Assembly: GCA_036505275.1 (NCBI GenBank)
Contig: DASXTS010000532.1
Coordinates: forward strand, 1-17,884
DNA: 17,884 bases
Direction: 5' to 3'
Origin: DASXTS01 sp036505275
GTDB lineage: Bacteria; Actinomycetota; Actinomycetes; Mycobacteriales; Pseudonocardiaceae
The notes under the pieces are model-generated. The model was not told the DNA's origin. It saw only the letters and a list, made by a program, of their open reading frames with translations, and did no database searches. The translations under genes and the position numbers were made by a program. This document shows positions 1 to 7,978 of this stretch, piece by piece; position 1 is the first letter of the stretch, and the number at the start of each line of letters is the position of its first letter.

Positions 1-253
1 GTTGACCGCGGTGGAGACCGGGCAGGTGCAAGCCGGCATGAACGACAACGGCGTGCTCTACGACTGGGTCAAGAAGAAGACGGACTTCGAGGTGAGCAAG
101 GAGTTCAATACCGGCGAGAAGTACGGCATCGGCGTCCGCAAGGGCAACGACGCGCTGCTCAAGACGATCAACGACGTGTTCGCCAAGGCGAAGTCCGGCG
201 GCGACTACGACCGCATCTACGAGAAGTGGTTCGGCAAGAAGCCGACCAGCTGA
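1..253 (+). CDS. Polar amino acid ABC transporter, solute-binding protein (3' fragment)
   Basis: This is the last 83 codons of a gene whose start lies before the window; the frame begins at base 2. The fragment looks like the C-terminal lobe of a family 3 periplasmic-type binding protein (SBP_bac_3). It has a segment KYGIGVRKGNDALLKTIND followed by DYDRIYEKWFGKK, the usual ending in which a helix predicts the final YxKWFG. In Gram-positive bacteria such proteins are normally lipoproteins on the outer face of the membrane that deliver a polar amino acid or related small molecule to the permease. The signal peptide and ligand-binding residues are not in the window, so the ligand cannot be predicted. 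The stop is 17 bp before the permease start, so the two are almost certainly in one operon. The family call is firm; the substrate is unknown. Confidence 0.88.
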   Translation, partial: LTAVETGQVQAGMNDNGVLYDWVKKKTDFEVSKEFNTGEKYGIGVRKGNDALLKTINDVFAKAKSGGDYDRIYEKWFGKKPTS

Positions 254-257
254 GGGC

Positions 258-263
258 GGAGGG
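258..263 (+). promoter_or_regulatory. Ribosome binding site fixing the permease start
   Basis: GGAGGG lies 7 bases before the ATG at 271. It supports that start over the in-frame GTG at 226, which would overlap the end of the binding-protein gene. Confidence 0.7.
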
Positions 264-270
264 CCGTGGG

Positions 271-1131
271 ATGGCTGAGACCGTGCAACAGTCGGTGCAA
301 CCGTCCGGGGGGCCGCCCGACCGACCCAAGCGGCGGCTGTCCAGGCGGCAGCGGGCCAGGGTGATCCGCGGCGTCCAGTACGGGGTCCTCGTACTGGTCG
401 TCGTGGTCATCGCCCTGAACACGAACTGGCCGCGCATCCGCGCCGCGTTCTTCGACCTCGATGTCGCCAGGAGGATGTTTCCGGAGGTCATCACCATCGC
501 GCTGAAGAACACGGTGGTGTACACGGCGCTCGGCTTCGCGTTCGGGCTGGGGCTCGCCCTGGTGCTGGCGCTGATGCGGCTGTCCAGCGTCGGGCCGTAC
601 CGCTGGTTCGCCCGCGGTTACATCGAGTTCTTCCGCGGGCTGCCGGCCCTGCTGGTCTTCGTCGCGGTGGGCAGCGGCGTCCCGCTGGCCTTTCCCGGCA
701 CGATCCTGAACCGGTACGTGGCGCTCATGCTGGCGCTGGGCATCGTCTCGGCCGCGTACATGGCGGAGGTGATCCGGGCCGGCATCCAGGCCGTGCCCCG
801 CGGCCAGGTCGAGGCGGCCCGCTCGCTCGGCATGTCGCCGGTCAAGACCATGATCTGGATCGTCATCCCGCAGGCGTTCCGGATCGTGCTGCCGCCGCTG
901 ACCAACGACCTGGTGCTGCTGACCAAGGACTCCTCGCTGGCGCTGTTCCTCGGCTCCAGCATCAACCAGCAGGAGCTGACCCAGTTCGGCCGGCAGGCGC
1001 TCAACCAGGCCAGGAGCCTGACGCCGGTGCTGGTCGCCGGGCTGTGCTACCTGATCATCACGATCCCGCTGTCGATCCTGTCGAACCGGCTGGAGCGCAA
1101 GTACGGTCGCGGTGTCGGGGCCCAGGGGTGA
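271..1131 (+). CDS. Polar amino acid ABC transporter, permease (HisM/GlnP type)
   Basis: A 286-aa integral membrane subunit of an amino-acid-type ABC importer. After a basic cytoplasmic N-terminus (residues 1-34) come hydrophobic segments at about 35-49, 82-101, 124-140, 149-167 and 252-271. The coupling loop follows at about 165-200 and contains AEVIRAGIQAVPRGQVEAA, which matches the EAA motif that docks onto the ATPase. The segment TNDLVLLTKDSSLA at 211-224 is typical of the His/Glu/Gln/Arg permease group. The ATG at 271 was chosen because of a GGAGGG site 7 bases upstream. The gene sits between the binding-protein fragment and the ATPase, whose ATG comes 4 bp after this stop. No separate promoter is visible, so it is probably co-transcribed with the binding protein. 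The substrate is not determined; the downstream sugar genes raise the possibility of a non-amino-acid ligand. Confidence 0.93.
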   Translation: MAETVQQSVQPSGGPPDRPKRRLSRRQRARVIRGVQYGVLVLVVVVIALNTNWPRIRAAFFDLDVARRMFPEVITIALKNTVVYTALGFAFGLGLALVLALMRLSSVGPYRWFARGYIEFFRGLPALLVFVAVGSGVPLAFPGTILNRYVALMLALGIVSAAYMAEVIRAGIQAVPRGQVEAARSLGMSPVKTMIWIVIPQAFRIVLPPLTNDLVLLTKDSSLALFLGSSINQQELTQFGRQALNQARSLTPVLVAGLCYLIITIPLSILSNRLERKYGRGVGAQG

Positions 1132-1135
1132 CGGC

Positions 1136-1894
1136 ATGACGCACGCGGTTGAGATCATCGATCTGCACAAGTCCTTCGGCCCGCTGGAGGTGCTGCGCGG
1201 GATCGATGCCGAGGTGAGCACCGGCGAGGTGGTCTGCGTCATCGGGCCGTCCGGCTCCGGCAAGTCCACCCTGCTGCGCTGCGTCAACGTGCTGGAGCAG
1301 CCGACATCCGGCCGCGTCATCGTGGGTGGCGTCGAGCTGACCGATCCCGACGTGAACATCGACGCCGCGCGCCGCAGGATCGGCATGGTGTTCCAGGGCT
1401 TCAACCTGTTCGCCAACCTCACCGTGCTGGACAACCTCACCATCGCCCAACGCAAGGTGCTGCGACGTTCGCGCGGGGCGGCGGAGAAGGTGGCCCGCGA
1501 GAACCTGGACAAGGTCGGGCTCGGCGAGAAGATCCACGCACACCCGTCGCAGCTGTCCGGCGGCCAGCAGCAGCGCGTCGCCATCGCGCGGGCGCTGTCG
1601 ATGGACCCGCAGCTGATGCTGTTCGACGAGCCCACCTCGGCACTCGACCCGGAGCTCGTCGGCGACGTGCTCGGGGTCATGCGCCAGCTCGCCGACGAGG
1701 GCATGACCATGCTCGTGGTGACCCACGAGATGCAGTTCGCCCGCGAGGTGGCCGACCGGGTGCTCTTCATGGACGGCGGGGTGGTCGTCGAGGCCGGCCC
1801 GCCGTCCGAGGTCATCGGCCGGCCCACCCAGGAGCGCACCCGCACGTTCCTGGCCCGCGTGCTGGACCCGGTGCACCGCGATCCGACGGGCTGA
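1136..1894 (+). CDS. Polar amino acid ABC transporter, ATP-binding protein (GlnQ/HisP type)
   Basis: A 252-aa ABC ATPase that powers the importer encoded just upstream. Walker A is GPSGSGKST at residues 37-45, the Q-loop glutamine is Q87 in VFQGFNLF, the ABC signature LSGGQQQR is at 140-147, Walker B LMLFDEP is at 160-166, and the switch histidine is H197 in VVTHEMQFA. Length and motif spacing are normal for the GlnQ/HisP group, and no extra regulatory domain is present. The ATG at 1136 is preferred over the in-frame GTG at 1112 because it follows an AGGGGTGA stretch that also contains the permease stop, giving the tight spacing usual in these operons. The mannosidase start is only 35 bp downstream with no terminator between, so transcription may continue into the sugar genes. 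Confidence 0.95.
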   Translation: MTHAVEIIDLHKSFGPLEVLRGIDAEVSTGEVVCVIGPSGSGKSTLLRCVNVLEQPTSGRVIVGGVELTDPDVNIDAARRRIGMVFQGFNLFANLTVLDNLTIAQRKVLRRSRGAAEKVARENLDKVGLGEKIHAHPSQLSGGQQQRVAIARALSMDPQLMLFDEPTSALDPELVGDVLGVMRQLADEGMTMLVVTHEMQFAREVADRVLFMDGGVVVEAGPPSEVIGRPTQERTRTFLARVLDPVHRDPTG

Positions 1895-1929
1895 CCGAGA
1901 CGGGTGACGGAGGTCGTATCGTTCCTGGG

Positions 1930-4900
1930 GTGGTGCTGTTCGGCAGACCGCTTCAGCTGATCTCGGCCGAGTCGACGGAGCTGTTCGTCGGGCGGCGGGA
2001 GGCGCCGCTGCAAGTGGTGCGGATCCGCTACACGGGCGGGCAGGAGCCGACGGGCGTGCGGGTGGAAGCGCGGGACGGGCGCGACGGGCACGCGGTGCAG
2101 ACGCCGGAGCCGGTGCGGGCCGAGCCGGCGCCGGGCGAGGGCGTCCTCGAGGTGCCGGTCGCCACCCCGGGCGCCACCCCCGGCCAGCGGATTCCGGCCG
2201 CCGTCGTGGCCGGGCGAGCCCGGCTGAACTTCGAGCTGACGGTGGCCGAGCCGGGCTGGACCATGTTCATGATCAGCCACTTCCACTACGACCCCGTGTG
2301 GTGGACCACCCAGGCCGCGTACACCAGCAGCTGGCAGGCGCCGCCGGGCCCGGCCCGCCAGCAGCATGGGTTCGACCTGGTCAGGGCGCATCTCGAGTTC
2401 GCACGGCGGGAGCCGGAGTACAAGTTCGTGCTGGCCGAGGTGGACTACCTCAAGCCGTACTGGGATACCCACCCGGAGGACCGGGTGGACCTGCGACGCC
2501 TGATCCACGAGGGCCGCGTGGAGATCATGGGCGGGGCGTACAACGAGCCGAACACGAACCTCACCGGCCCGGAGACCACCATCCGCAACCTGGTGCACGG
2601 CATGGCGTTCCAGCGTGACGTGCTCGGCGCCGACCCAGCGACGGCGTGGCAGCTGGACGCGTTCGGGCACGACCCGGCCTTCCCGGGGATGGCCGCCGAT
2701 GTCGGGCTGACGTCGAGCTCGTGGGCCCGCGGGCCGCACCACCAGTGGGGCCCGATGCAGGTGCTGGCCGGGGTGCGCGGCGATCCGGAGCGGATGCAGT
2801 TCCGCAGCGAGTTCGAGTGGATCTCGCCGTCCGGCCGCGGCCTGCTCACCAGCTACATGCCAGGACACTATTCGGCCGGTTGGTGGATGGACGCCTCGCC
2901 GACCCTGTCCGACGCCGAGGAGGCCACCTACCAGCTGTTCCTTGCCCTGAAGAAGGTCTCGACCACGCGCAACGTGCTGCTGCCGGTCGGCACCGACTAC
3001 ACCCCGCCGAACAAGTGGGTCACCCGGATCCACCGCGACTGGAACGCCCGCTACGCCTGGCCACGGTTCGTGTGCGCCCTGCCGCGGGAGTTCTTCACGG
3101 CGGTACGGGCCGAGCTCGGCCAGCGCGGGCTGCAGCCGTCGCCGCAGACCAGGGACATGAACCCGATCTACACCGGCAAGGACGTCTCGTTCATCGACAC
3201 CAAGCAGGCCAACCGGGCCGCCGAGCACGCCGTGTTGCACGCCGAGCGGTTCGCCGCGTTCGCCGGCGTGCTGACCGGCGCGCCGTACCCGCAGGCCGCG
3301 CTGGCCAAGGCGTGGGTGCAGCTGGCCTACGGCGCGCACCATGACGCGATCACCGGCTCGGAGTCCGACCAGGTGTACCTCGACCTGCTCACCTCCTGGC
3401 GGGACGCCTGGCAGCTCGGCAGCACCGCACGGGACAACGCGCTGCGGCTGCTCTCGTCCACCGTGGACACCTCGGCCGCCGCGTCCGTGTTGCCCGGGAA
3501 CGCGCTACGGGTGATCGTCTGGAACCCGCTGCCGCACGACCGCACCGACGTGGTCACCGTGCGGGTCGAGAAGCCGTTCTCGGAGGGCGTGCGGGTTCGC
3601 GACACCGACGGCGTCGACCTGCCCGCCGTGGTGGAGCACGGCGGCCGCTCGGTGTCGTTCATCGCGCGGGATGTGCCGTCGCTGGGTTGGCGCGAGTTCC
3701 GGCTGGTCCCAGCCTTTGTGGAGCCGGGCTGGCAGGAGGCGCGCGGTGCGCACGGCGCGCACGCGACCGAGATCATCAACGAGCACTACCGGCTGCGGGT
3801 CGACCCGTCGCGCGGCGGCGGGGTGGCTTCCCTGGTCGAACAGCCGAGCGGGCGCGAGCTGATCGCGGAGGGCGAGATCGGCAACGAGCTGGTGGTGTAC
3901 GACGAGTATCCGCAGCACCCGCACTTCGCCGAGGGCCCGTGGCACCTCGTGCCGCGCGGCCCGGTGATCGGCTCATCGGGTGGGCCGGCCGAGTCGGTGA
4001 GAACCTATCGCAGCCCGATCGGCGAGCGGCTGGTGATCACCGGCCGGATCGGGCGGCAGCTGCGCTACACCCAGACCATCACGCTGTGGCACGCCGTGCC
4101 GCGGGTGGACTGCTCGACCACCATCGACGAGTTCGACGGCGCCGACCGGCTGGTGCGGCTGCGCTGGCCGTGCCCGGTTCCGGGCGCGATGCCGGTGAGC
4201 GAGGTCGGGGACGCCGTGGTGGCCCGCGGCTTCGGGCTGTTGCACGACCCGGTGACCGGCCGCTCGGTGGACACCGCCGAGCACCCATGGACGCTGGACA
4301 ACCCCGCCTACACCTGGTTCGGGCTGTCCTCTTCGGCTCGGATCAGGGTCGGCGCCGCGGTCCGTTCGATCGCGGTGGCCGAGGTGGTGTCCCCCTCGGA
4401 GCACGCCTGCGGGCCGATGGCCCGTGGCCTGCTGGTTGCGCTGGTCCGAGCTGGGGTGACCGCAACCTGCTCGACTCCGGACCGGCCGCGCTACGGCCAC
4501 CTCGCGGTCGACTCCAACCTGCCGGACGTGCGGATCGCGCTCGGTGGGCCGGCCCGCAACGCCTTCACCGCCAAGGTGCTGGCCGACGCCGGCTCGGAGT
4601 ACACGGCCGAGCTCGAGCGGCAGCTGAACGCCACCGGCCGGGCCAGGATGTGGGTGCCGGCCGCAGCCCCGCTGGCCGTGGAGTGGGTGCCCGGGGCCGA
4701 CCTGCGCTACCTGCGGGCGCTGCCGGTGCTCGTGCTAGCCGGCCGCGACGAAGCCGCGCTGGGCGCCGCGGTGGCCGCCGTGATCGACGACCTCGCCGAC
4801 GCCGAGGTGCTGGTCAGCCAGGACGCGCCGGTCGGGGACGTGTCCACGGCCGGCGCCCCGCACAGCGTGGTCTTCGACCAGCGGACCGTCGCGCTGCTCA

Positions 4901-6369
4901 ACCGCGGCATGCCCGGCTTCGCGGTGGAGGCCGACGGCACGCTGCACGCCTCGCTGATGCGCTCGTGCACCGGCTGGCCGTCCGGGATGTGGACCGACCC
5001 GCCCCGCCGCACGGCGCCCGACGGGTCCAACTTCCAGCTCCAGCACTGGACGCACCGCTTCGAGTACGCCCTGGCCTCCGGGCCCGGCGACTGGCGGCAG
5101 GCGGCCATCCCGACCCGCAGCGCGGAGTTCTCACACCCGCTGCTGGCCGTGGCGGCCACCGGTGAGCACTCGACCAACGATGGACCGTTGCCGGCGTCCG
5201 GCTCGCTGCTGCGGGTCGACCCGGCCGGCCACGGGACGCTCGGCGACGTCCAGCTGGGCGCGCTCAAGGCCACCGGGAACCCGCTGGTCCGCGGCAGCGC
5301 GGCGCAGGCCGATCCGCGCGCATCGGTGACGCTGCGGCTGGTGGAGGGCCGCGGCACGTCGACCACGGCCGTGGTGCGGGCGCCGCTCGGCCGGCTCACC
5401 CAGGCCGCCCGCGCCGACCTGCTGGAGCGGCCCCGCCAGCCGCTGCCGGTGGAGTCCGGCCGGATTCGGGTTGACCTGCACGGCTACGAGATCGCCACCG
5501 TGCTGGTCCGGCTTGACCTGCGCAGGGTCACCGAGGCGAGTGGTGGCGGTGCCGGCGGCGGTGCTCGGTCCGGCGCTGCTCGGTCCGGCGCTGCTCGGTC
5601 CGGCGCTGGGTTGGCGCCGGAGGCCGAGGCCGTGCAGCCGCTGTACGCCAGGTACTGGCTGCACAACCGGGGTCCGGCCCCGCTGGGCGGGCTGCCGGCC
5701 GTCGGGTATCTGCACCCGCACCGGGTGACGGCGGCACCGGGCGCCGACGTGACGCTGCGGCTGACCGTGGCCAGCGACCGGACCGACGGCCCGCTGCGCG
5801 GCGCAATCCGGCTGGTCGGCCCGGACCGGTGGTCGGCGGCCCCCGATGACCTGCCGTTCGAGCTGCCACCCGGCGGGCACGCCAGCCGCGAGGTGCTGCT
5901 GCGGGTACCGGCTGACGCTGCGCCCGGCCGGTACCCGGTCCGGGCGCAGCTGCGCCTGGACGCGGACCATCTGCCACCGTCGTGGCGACAGGTGGTCGAG
6001 GATGTCTGCCTGGTGTCGGTCGGCACCGCATCGGCCCCGGCCCGTGGCGACATGCTGCGCCTGGACCGCGAGCCGGACCCGGTCACGGTGGCGCCCGGTG
6101 GCTCCGCGCGGCTGGCGGTCACGGTCGCCACCGACGCGCACGCCGACCTCGCCGTGGAGGCGCATGTGATCAGCCCGTGGGGCACCTGGGAGTGGATCGG
6201 CCCGCCCGCCGTCGGCGCCGAGCTGCCGGCCGAGGGCAAGGTGGAGCTGTCCTTCGACGTCGCCCCGCCGCGATGGGCCGAGCCGGGCCGGTGGTGGGCA
6301 CTGATCCGGGTCGCGGCCGCCGGTCACCTGGTTTACACACAGGCCGTGCCGGTCGAGGTGAGGTCATGA
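1930..6369 (+). CDS. Large GH38 alpha-mannosidase with C-terminal NEW3-like domains
   Basis: A 1479-aa glycoside hydrolase family 38 protein, predicted to release mannose from alpha-mannosides with retention of configuration. An N-terminal beta-rich part (about 1-110) precedes the catalytic (beta/alpha) domain, which opens with HFHYDPVWW at 117-125 (zinc ligands H119 and D121). The likely nucleophile is D243 in WQLDAFGHD, and the other zinc ligand lies in YGAHHDAITG (H470/H471). The expected GH38 beta-sandwich follows. Near the C-terminus are two NEW3-like immunoglobulin folds at about 1265-1345 and 1370-1478, separated from the sandwich by a Gly/Ala/Arg/Ser linker containing ARSGA three times. 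It is longer than typical bacterial GH38 enzymes (about 1000-1200 aa). No clear signal peptide is seen, so it may act in the cytoplasm. The GTG at 1930 is the track start; the next codon (1933) is also GTG, and GGAGG at 1909-1913 is rather far away, so the start is uncertain. Its stop overlaps the next start by 4 bp. It corresponds by position to M. tuberculosis Rv0648. Confidence 0.92.
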   Translation: MVLFGRPLQLISAESTELFVGRREAPLQVVRIRYTGGQEPTGVRVEARDGRDGHAVQTPEPVRAEPAPGEGVLEVPVATPGATPGQRIPAAVVAGRARLNFELTVAEPGWTMFMISHFHYDPVWWTTQAAYTSSWQAPPGPARQQHGFDLVRAHLEFARREPEYKFVLAEVDYLKPYWDTHPEDRVDLRRLIHEGRVEIMGGAYNEPNTNLTGPETTIRNLVHGMAFQRDVLGADPATAWQLDAFGHDPAFPGMAADVGLTSSSWARGPHHQWGPMQVLAGVRGDPERMQFRSEFEWISPSGRGLLTSYMPGHYSAGWWMDASPTLSDAEEATYQLFLALKKVSTTRNVLLPVGTDYTPPNKWVTRIHRDWNARYAWPRFVCALPREFFTAVRAELGQRGLQPSPQTRDMNPIYTGKDVSFIDTKQANRAAEHAVLHAERFAAFAGVLTGAPYPQAALAKAWVQLAYGAHHDAITGSESDQVYLDLLTSWRDAWQLGSTARDNALRLLSSTVDTSAAASVLPGNALRVIVWNPLPHDRTDVVTVRVEKPFSEGVRVRDTDGVDLPAVVEHGGRSVSFIARDVPSLGWREFRLVPAFVEPGWQEARGAHGAHATEIINEHYRLRVDPSRGGGVASLVEQPSGRELIAEGEIGNELVVYDEYPQHPHFAEGPWHLVPRGPVIGSSGGPAESVRTYRSPIGERLVITGRIGRQLRYTQTITLWHAVPRVDCSTTIDEFDGADRLVRLRWPCPVPGAMPVSEVGDAVVARGFGLLHDPVTGRSVDTAEHPWTLDNPAYTWFGLSSSARIRVGAAVRSIAVAEVVSPSEHACGPMARGLLVALVRAGVTATCSTPDRPRYGHLAVDSNLPDVRIALGGPARNAFTAKVLADAGSEYTAELERQLNATGRARMWVPAAAPLAVEWVPGADLRYLRALPVLVLAGRDEAALGAAVAAVIDDLADAEVLVSQDAPVGDVSTAGAPHSVVFDQRTVALLNRGMPGFAVEADGTLHASLMRSCTGWPSGMWTDPPRRTAPDGSNFQLQHWTHRFEYALASGPGDWRQAAIPTRSAEFSHPLLAVAATGEHSTNDGPLPASGSLLRVDPAGHGTLGDVQLGALKATGNPLVRGSAAQADPRASVTLRLVEGRGTSTTAVVRAPLGRLTQAARADLLERPRQPLPVESGRIRVDLHGYEIATVLVRLDLRRVTEASGGGAGGGARSGAARSGAARSGAGLAPEAEAVQPLYARYWLHNRGPAPLGGLPAVGYLHPHRVTAAPGADVTLRLTVASDRTDGPLRGAIRLVGPDRWSAAPDDLPFELPPGGHASREVLLRVPADAAPGRYPVRAQLRLDADHLPPSWRQVVEDVCLVSVGTASAPARGDMLRLDREPDPVTVAPGGSARLAVTVATDAHADLAVEAHVISPWGTWEWIGPPAVGAELPAEGKVELSFDVAPPRWAEPGRWWALIRVAAAGHLVYTQAVPVEVRS
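5563..5607 (+). repeat. 15-bp x 3 perfect tandem repeat inside the mannosidase linker
   Basis: Three identical copies of gctcggtccggcgct run head to tail. The unit is a multiple of three and encodes ARSGA each time, so it lengthens a Gly/Ala-rich interdomain linker without changing frame. Perfect identity suggests recent slippage. Confidence 0.9.
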
Positions 6370-7046
6370 GACCCGTTGCCACTGTGGCCGCCACTGTGGC
6401 CGCCACTGTGGCCGCCACCGTCGCCGGCGAGGGCATCGCACTGGCGGAGGTAGACCGCCGGGAGCGACAGCTGCGCGCCTCCGCGCTCGCGGCGCTACCC
6501 GCGGCCGGCAGCAGCGAGGGCCGCCAGCTCCGCAGGTGGCTCACCCAGCTGCTGGTCACCGAGCGGGTGGTCGCCCTCGAGGCGGCCGCCCGCGACCTCG
6601 ACCAGCGGGCCGTCGGCGCCCGCTCGGTCGCGGCGCCGACGGAGGAGGAGCTGCTCCCGGACGCCACCGCGCGGCTCGAGCTTGGCAGCGTCATCAGCGC
6701 TGTGCTCACCTCGTCCGCGCTGGCCAGGGCGCTGTTCGCGGCGGTGACCCGGCACGTCGAGGTCACCGAGGACGAGGTGGCCGGCTACCACGCCCGCAAC
6801 CCGTTCCGCTTCGCGCCGCCCGATACCGCGGGTCCCGCCGACGGCGCCGGCTGGGATACCCGGCCGAGCCGACCCCCTGCGCTGGACGAGGTGCGCGCCG
6901 CTATCGCCGCCGATCTGCGCGCTGCCGCGCGCCGCCGGGCGTTCGCCACCTGGCTGGACAGCCGCCGGGCCGAGCTGGTCAGGCTGGCACCGGGCTACGA
7001 GCATCCCGGCGATCCCCGGCAGCCCGACAACACCCACAAGCACTGA
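6366..7046 (+). CDS. SurA/PrsA-like protein lacking a PPIase domain (Rv0649/'FabD2'-position protein)
   Basis: A 226-aa protein lying between the mannosidase and the ROK kinase, with 4-bp (ATGA) and 1-bp (TGATG) overlaps, so its translation is probably coupled to both. After an Ala/Val/Thr repeat (residues 4-20) comes VAGEGIALAEVDRR, then a Leu/Arg-rich helix with LRRWLTQLLVTERVV. This resembles the N-terminal core of SurA/PrsA chaperones (VNGxxIxxxEvD, then LdqLIxerl). Further on, VEVTEDEVAGYHARNPFRF and a helix with EVRAAIAADLRAAARRRAF resemble the segments flanking a parvulin domain, but no parvulin domain lies between them. The C-terminus reads HPGDPRQPDNTHKH. In M. tuberculosis the gene in this position is named fabD2 (malonyl transacylase), but I see no GHSxG-type serine motif and the protein is too short for FabD. 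I infer a small chaperone-like or accessory role; the substrate is unknown and could be the mannosidase. Confidence 0.72.
   Translation: MRPVATVAATVAATVAATVAGEGIALAEVDRRERQLRASALAALPAAGSSEGRQLRRWLTQLLVTERVVALEAAARDLDQRAVGARSVAAPTEEELLPDATARLELGSVISAVLTSSALARALFAAVTRHVEVTEDEVAGYHARNPFRFAPPDTAGPADGAGWDTRPSRPPALDEVRAAIAADLRAAARRRAFATWLDSRRAELVRLAPGYEHPGDPRQPDNTHKH
6378..6425 (+). repeat. 12-bp x 4 tandem repeat at the 5' end of the SurA-like gene
   Basis: The unit gccactgtggcc occurs three times perfectly (6378-6389, 6390-6401, 6402-6413) and once with two changes (6414-6425). It encodes repeating ATVA and makes a hydrophobic stretch just after the start codon. Confidence 0.9.
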
Positions 7047-7978
7047 TGGCCGACCACGCACTCGCCCTCGACGTCGGCGGCACCAAGATGGCCGTGGGAC
7101 TGGTCGACCCGGCCGGCCGGCTGCTGTACAGCGCCAGTGGGCCCACCCCGGACGGCGGCGACGCGGAAACCGTGTGGGCGGTGGTGGCCCGCCTCGTCGC
7201 GGACGCGCTGGCCGCGGCCGGCGGCACGGTGCGCGGGGTCGGCATCGGCTCGGCCGGTCCGATCGACCTGACCGCCGGGACGGTCGGCCCGATCAACATC
7301 CCGCAGTGGCGCGGCTTTCCGCTGCGCGAGCGGATGGCCGCGGCCGTCGGTGCCGGCACCGGCGCCGACGCGGTGCCGGTGCGCCTGGCCGGGGACGGGC
7401 TGTGCATGGCGCTCGGCGAGTGGTGGCGCGGCGCCGGCCGCGGCGCCGCGTTCCTGCTCGGCATGGTGGTCTCCACCGGAGTCGGCGGCGGCCTCGTGCT
7501 GGACGGCGCACCGTACGACGGCCGCACCGGCAACGCCGGCCACGTCGGCCACATGGTGGTCGACGTGGCCGGGCCACCGTGTACGTGCGGCGGGCGCGGC
7601 TGCGTCGAGGCGATCGCGTCCGGCCCGCGGATGACACAGTGGGCTCGCGAGCACGGCTGGTCGGCCCCACCGGAGGCGGACGCGAAGGAACTCGCCGATG
7701 CGGCCGCCGCCGGCCACCCGGTCGCCCAACAGGCCTTCCGCCGCGGCGCCACCGCGATCGCTGCCATGATCACCTCCGTCGCCGCCGTCTGCGACCTCGA
7801 TCTCGTGGTGATCGGCGGCGGAGTCGCCAAGGCCGGCCCGCTGCTCTTCGATCCCCTCCGCGCCGCCGTCGGCCGCTACGCCGGCCTCGACTTCCTGCGC
7901 GGCCTCCGCGTGCTGCCCGCCACGCTCGGCGGCGACGCCGGCCTGATCGGCGCCGCCGCCCTTGTGCACAAGTCGTGA
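7046..7978 (+). CDS. ROK-family sugar kinase
   Basis: A 310-aa ROK protein (repressor/ORF/kinase family) without an N-terminal helix-turn-helix, so it should be an enzyme that phosphorylates a hexose with ATP rather than a repressor. The phosphate-binding loop is LDVGGTK (residues 8-14). The catalytic aspartate is probably D117 in LAGDGLCMALGE. A second glycine-rich loop STGVGGG is at 143-149, and the zinc-type motif C179-T-C181-G-G-R-G-C186-V-E is complete. Two positions are unusual: the family pattern GExGH appears as GHVGH (H166 replaces Glu), and the usual NDAN around the catalytic Asp is GDGL, which hints at a changed sugar pocket. It overlaps the SurA-like gene (TGATG) and is expected to act on mannose or a derivative released by the upstream mannosidase. 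Its position matches M. tuberculosis Rv0650. Its last three codons lie in a duplicated palindromic repeat. Confidence 0.92.
   Translation: MADHALALDVGGTKMAVGLVDPAGRLLYSASGPTPDGGDAETVWAVVARLVADALAAAGGTVRGVGIGSAGPIDLTAGTVGPINIPQWRGFPLRERMAAAVGAGTGADAVPVRLAGDGLCMALGEWWRGAGRGAAFLLGMVVSTGVGGGLVLDGAPYDGRTGNAGHVGHMVVDVAGPPCTCGGRGCVEAIASGPRMTQWAREHGWSAPPEADAKELADAAAAGHPVAQQAFRRGATAIAAMITSVAAVCDLDLVVIGGGVAKAGPLLFDPLRAAVGRYAGLDFLRGLRVLPATLGGDAGLIGAAALVHKS

Noticed and set aside
217..3342. 1041-codon open frame on the minus strand
   Set aside because: It is antisense to the permease, ATPase and mannosidase genes, and its translation is His/Arg/Pro-rich with no recognisable domain: a G+C-driven shadow.
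5131..6327. 398-codon open frame on the minus strand
   Set aside because: Antisense to the mannosidase 3' part; Arg/Gln/Pro-rich with no family resemblance.
6366..7046. Naming the 226-aa protein FabD2, malonyl-CoA:ACP transacylase
   Set aside because: No GHSxG-type nucleophile motif and too short for the FabD fold; the sequence looks SurA/PrsA-like.
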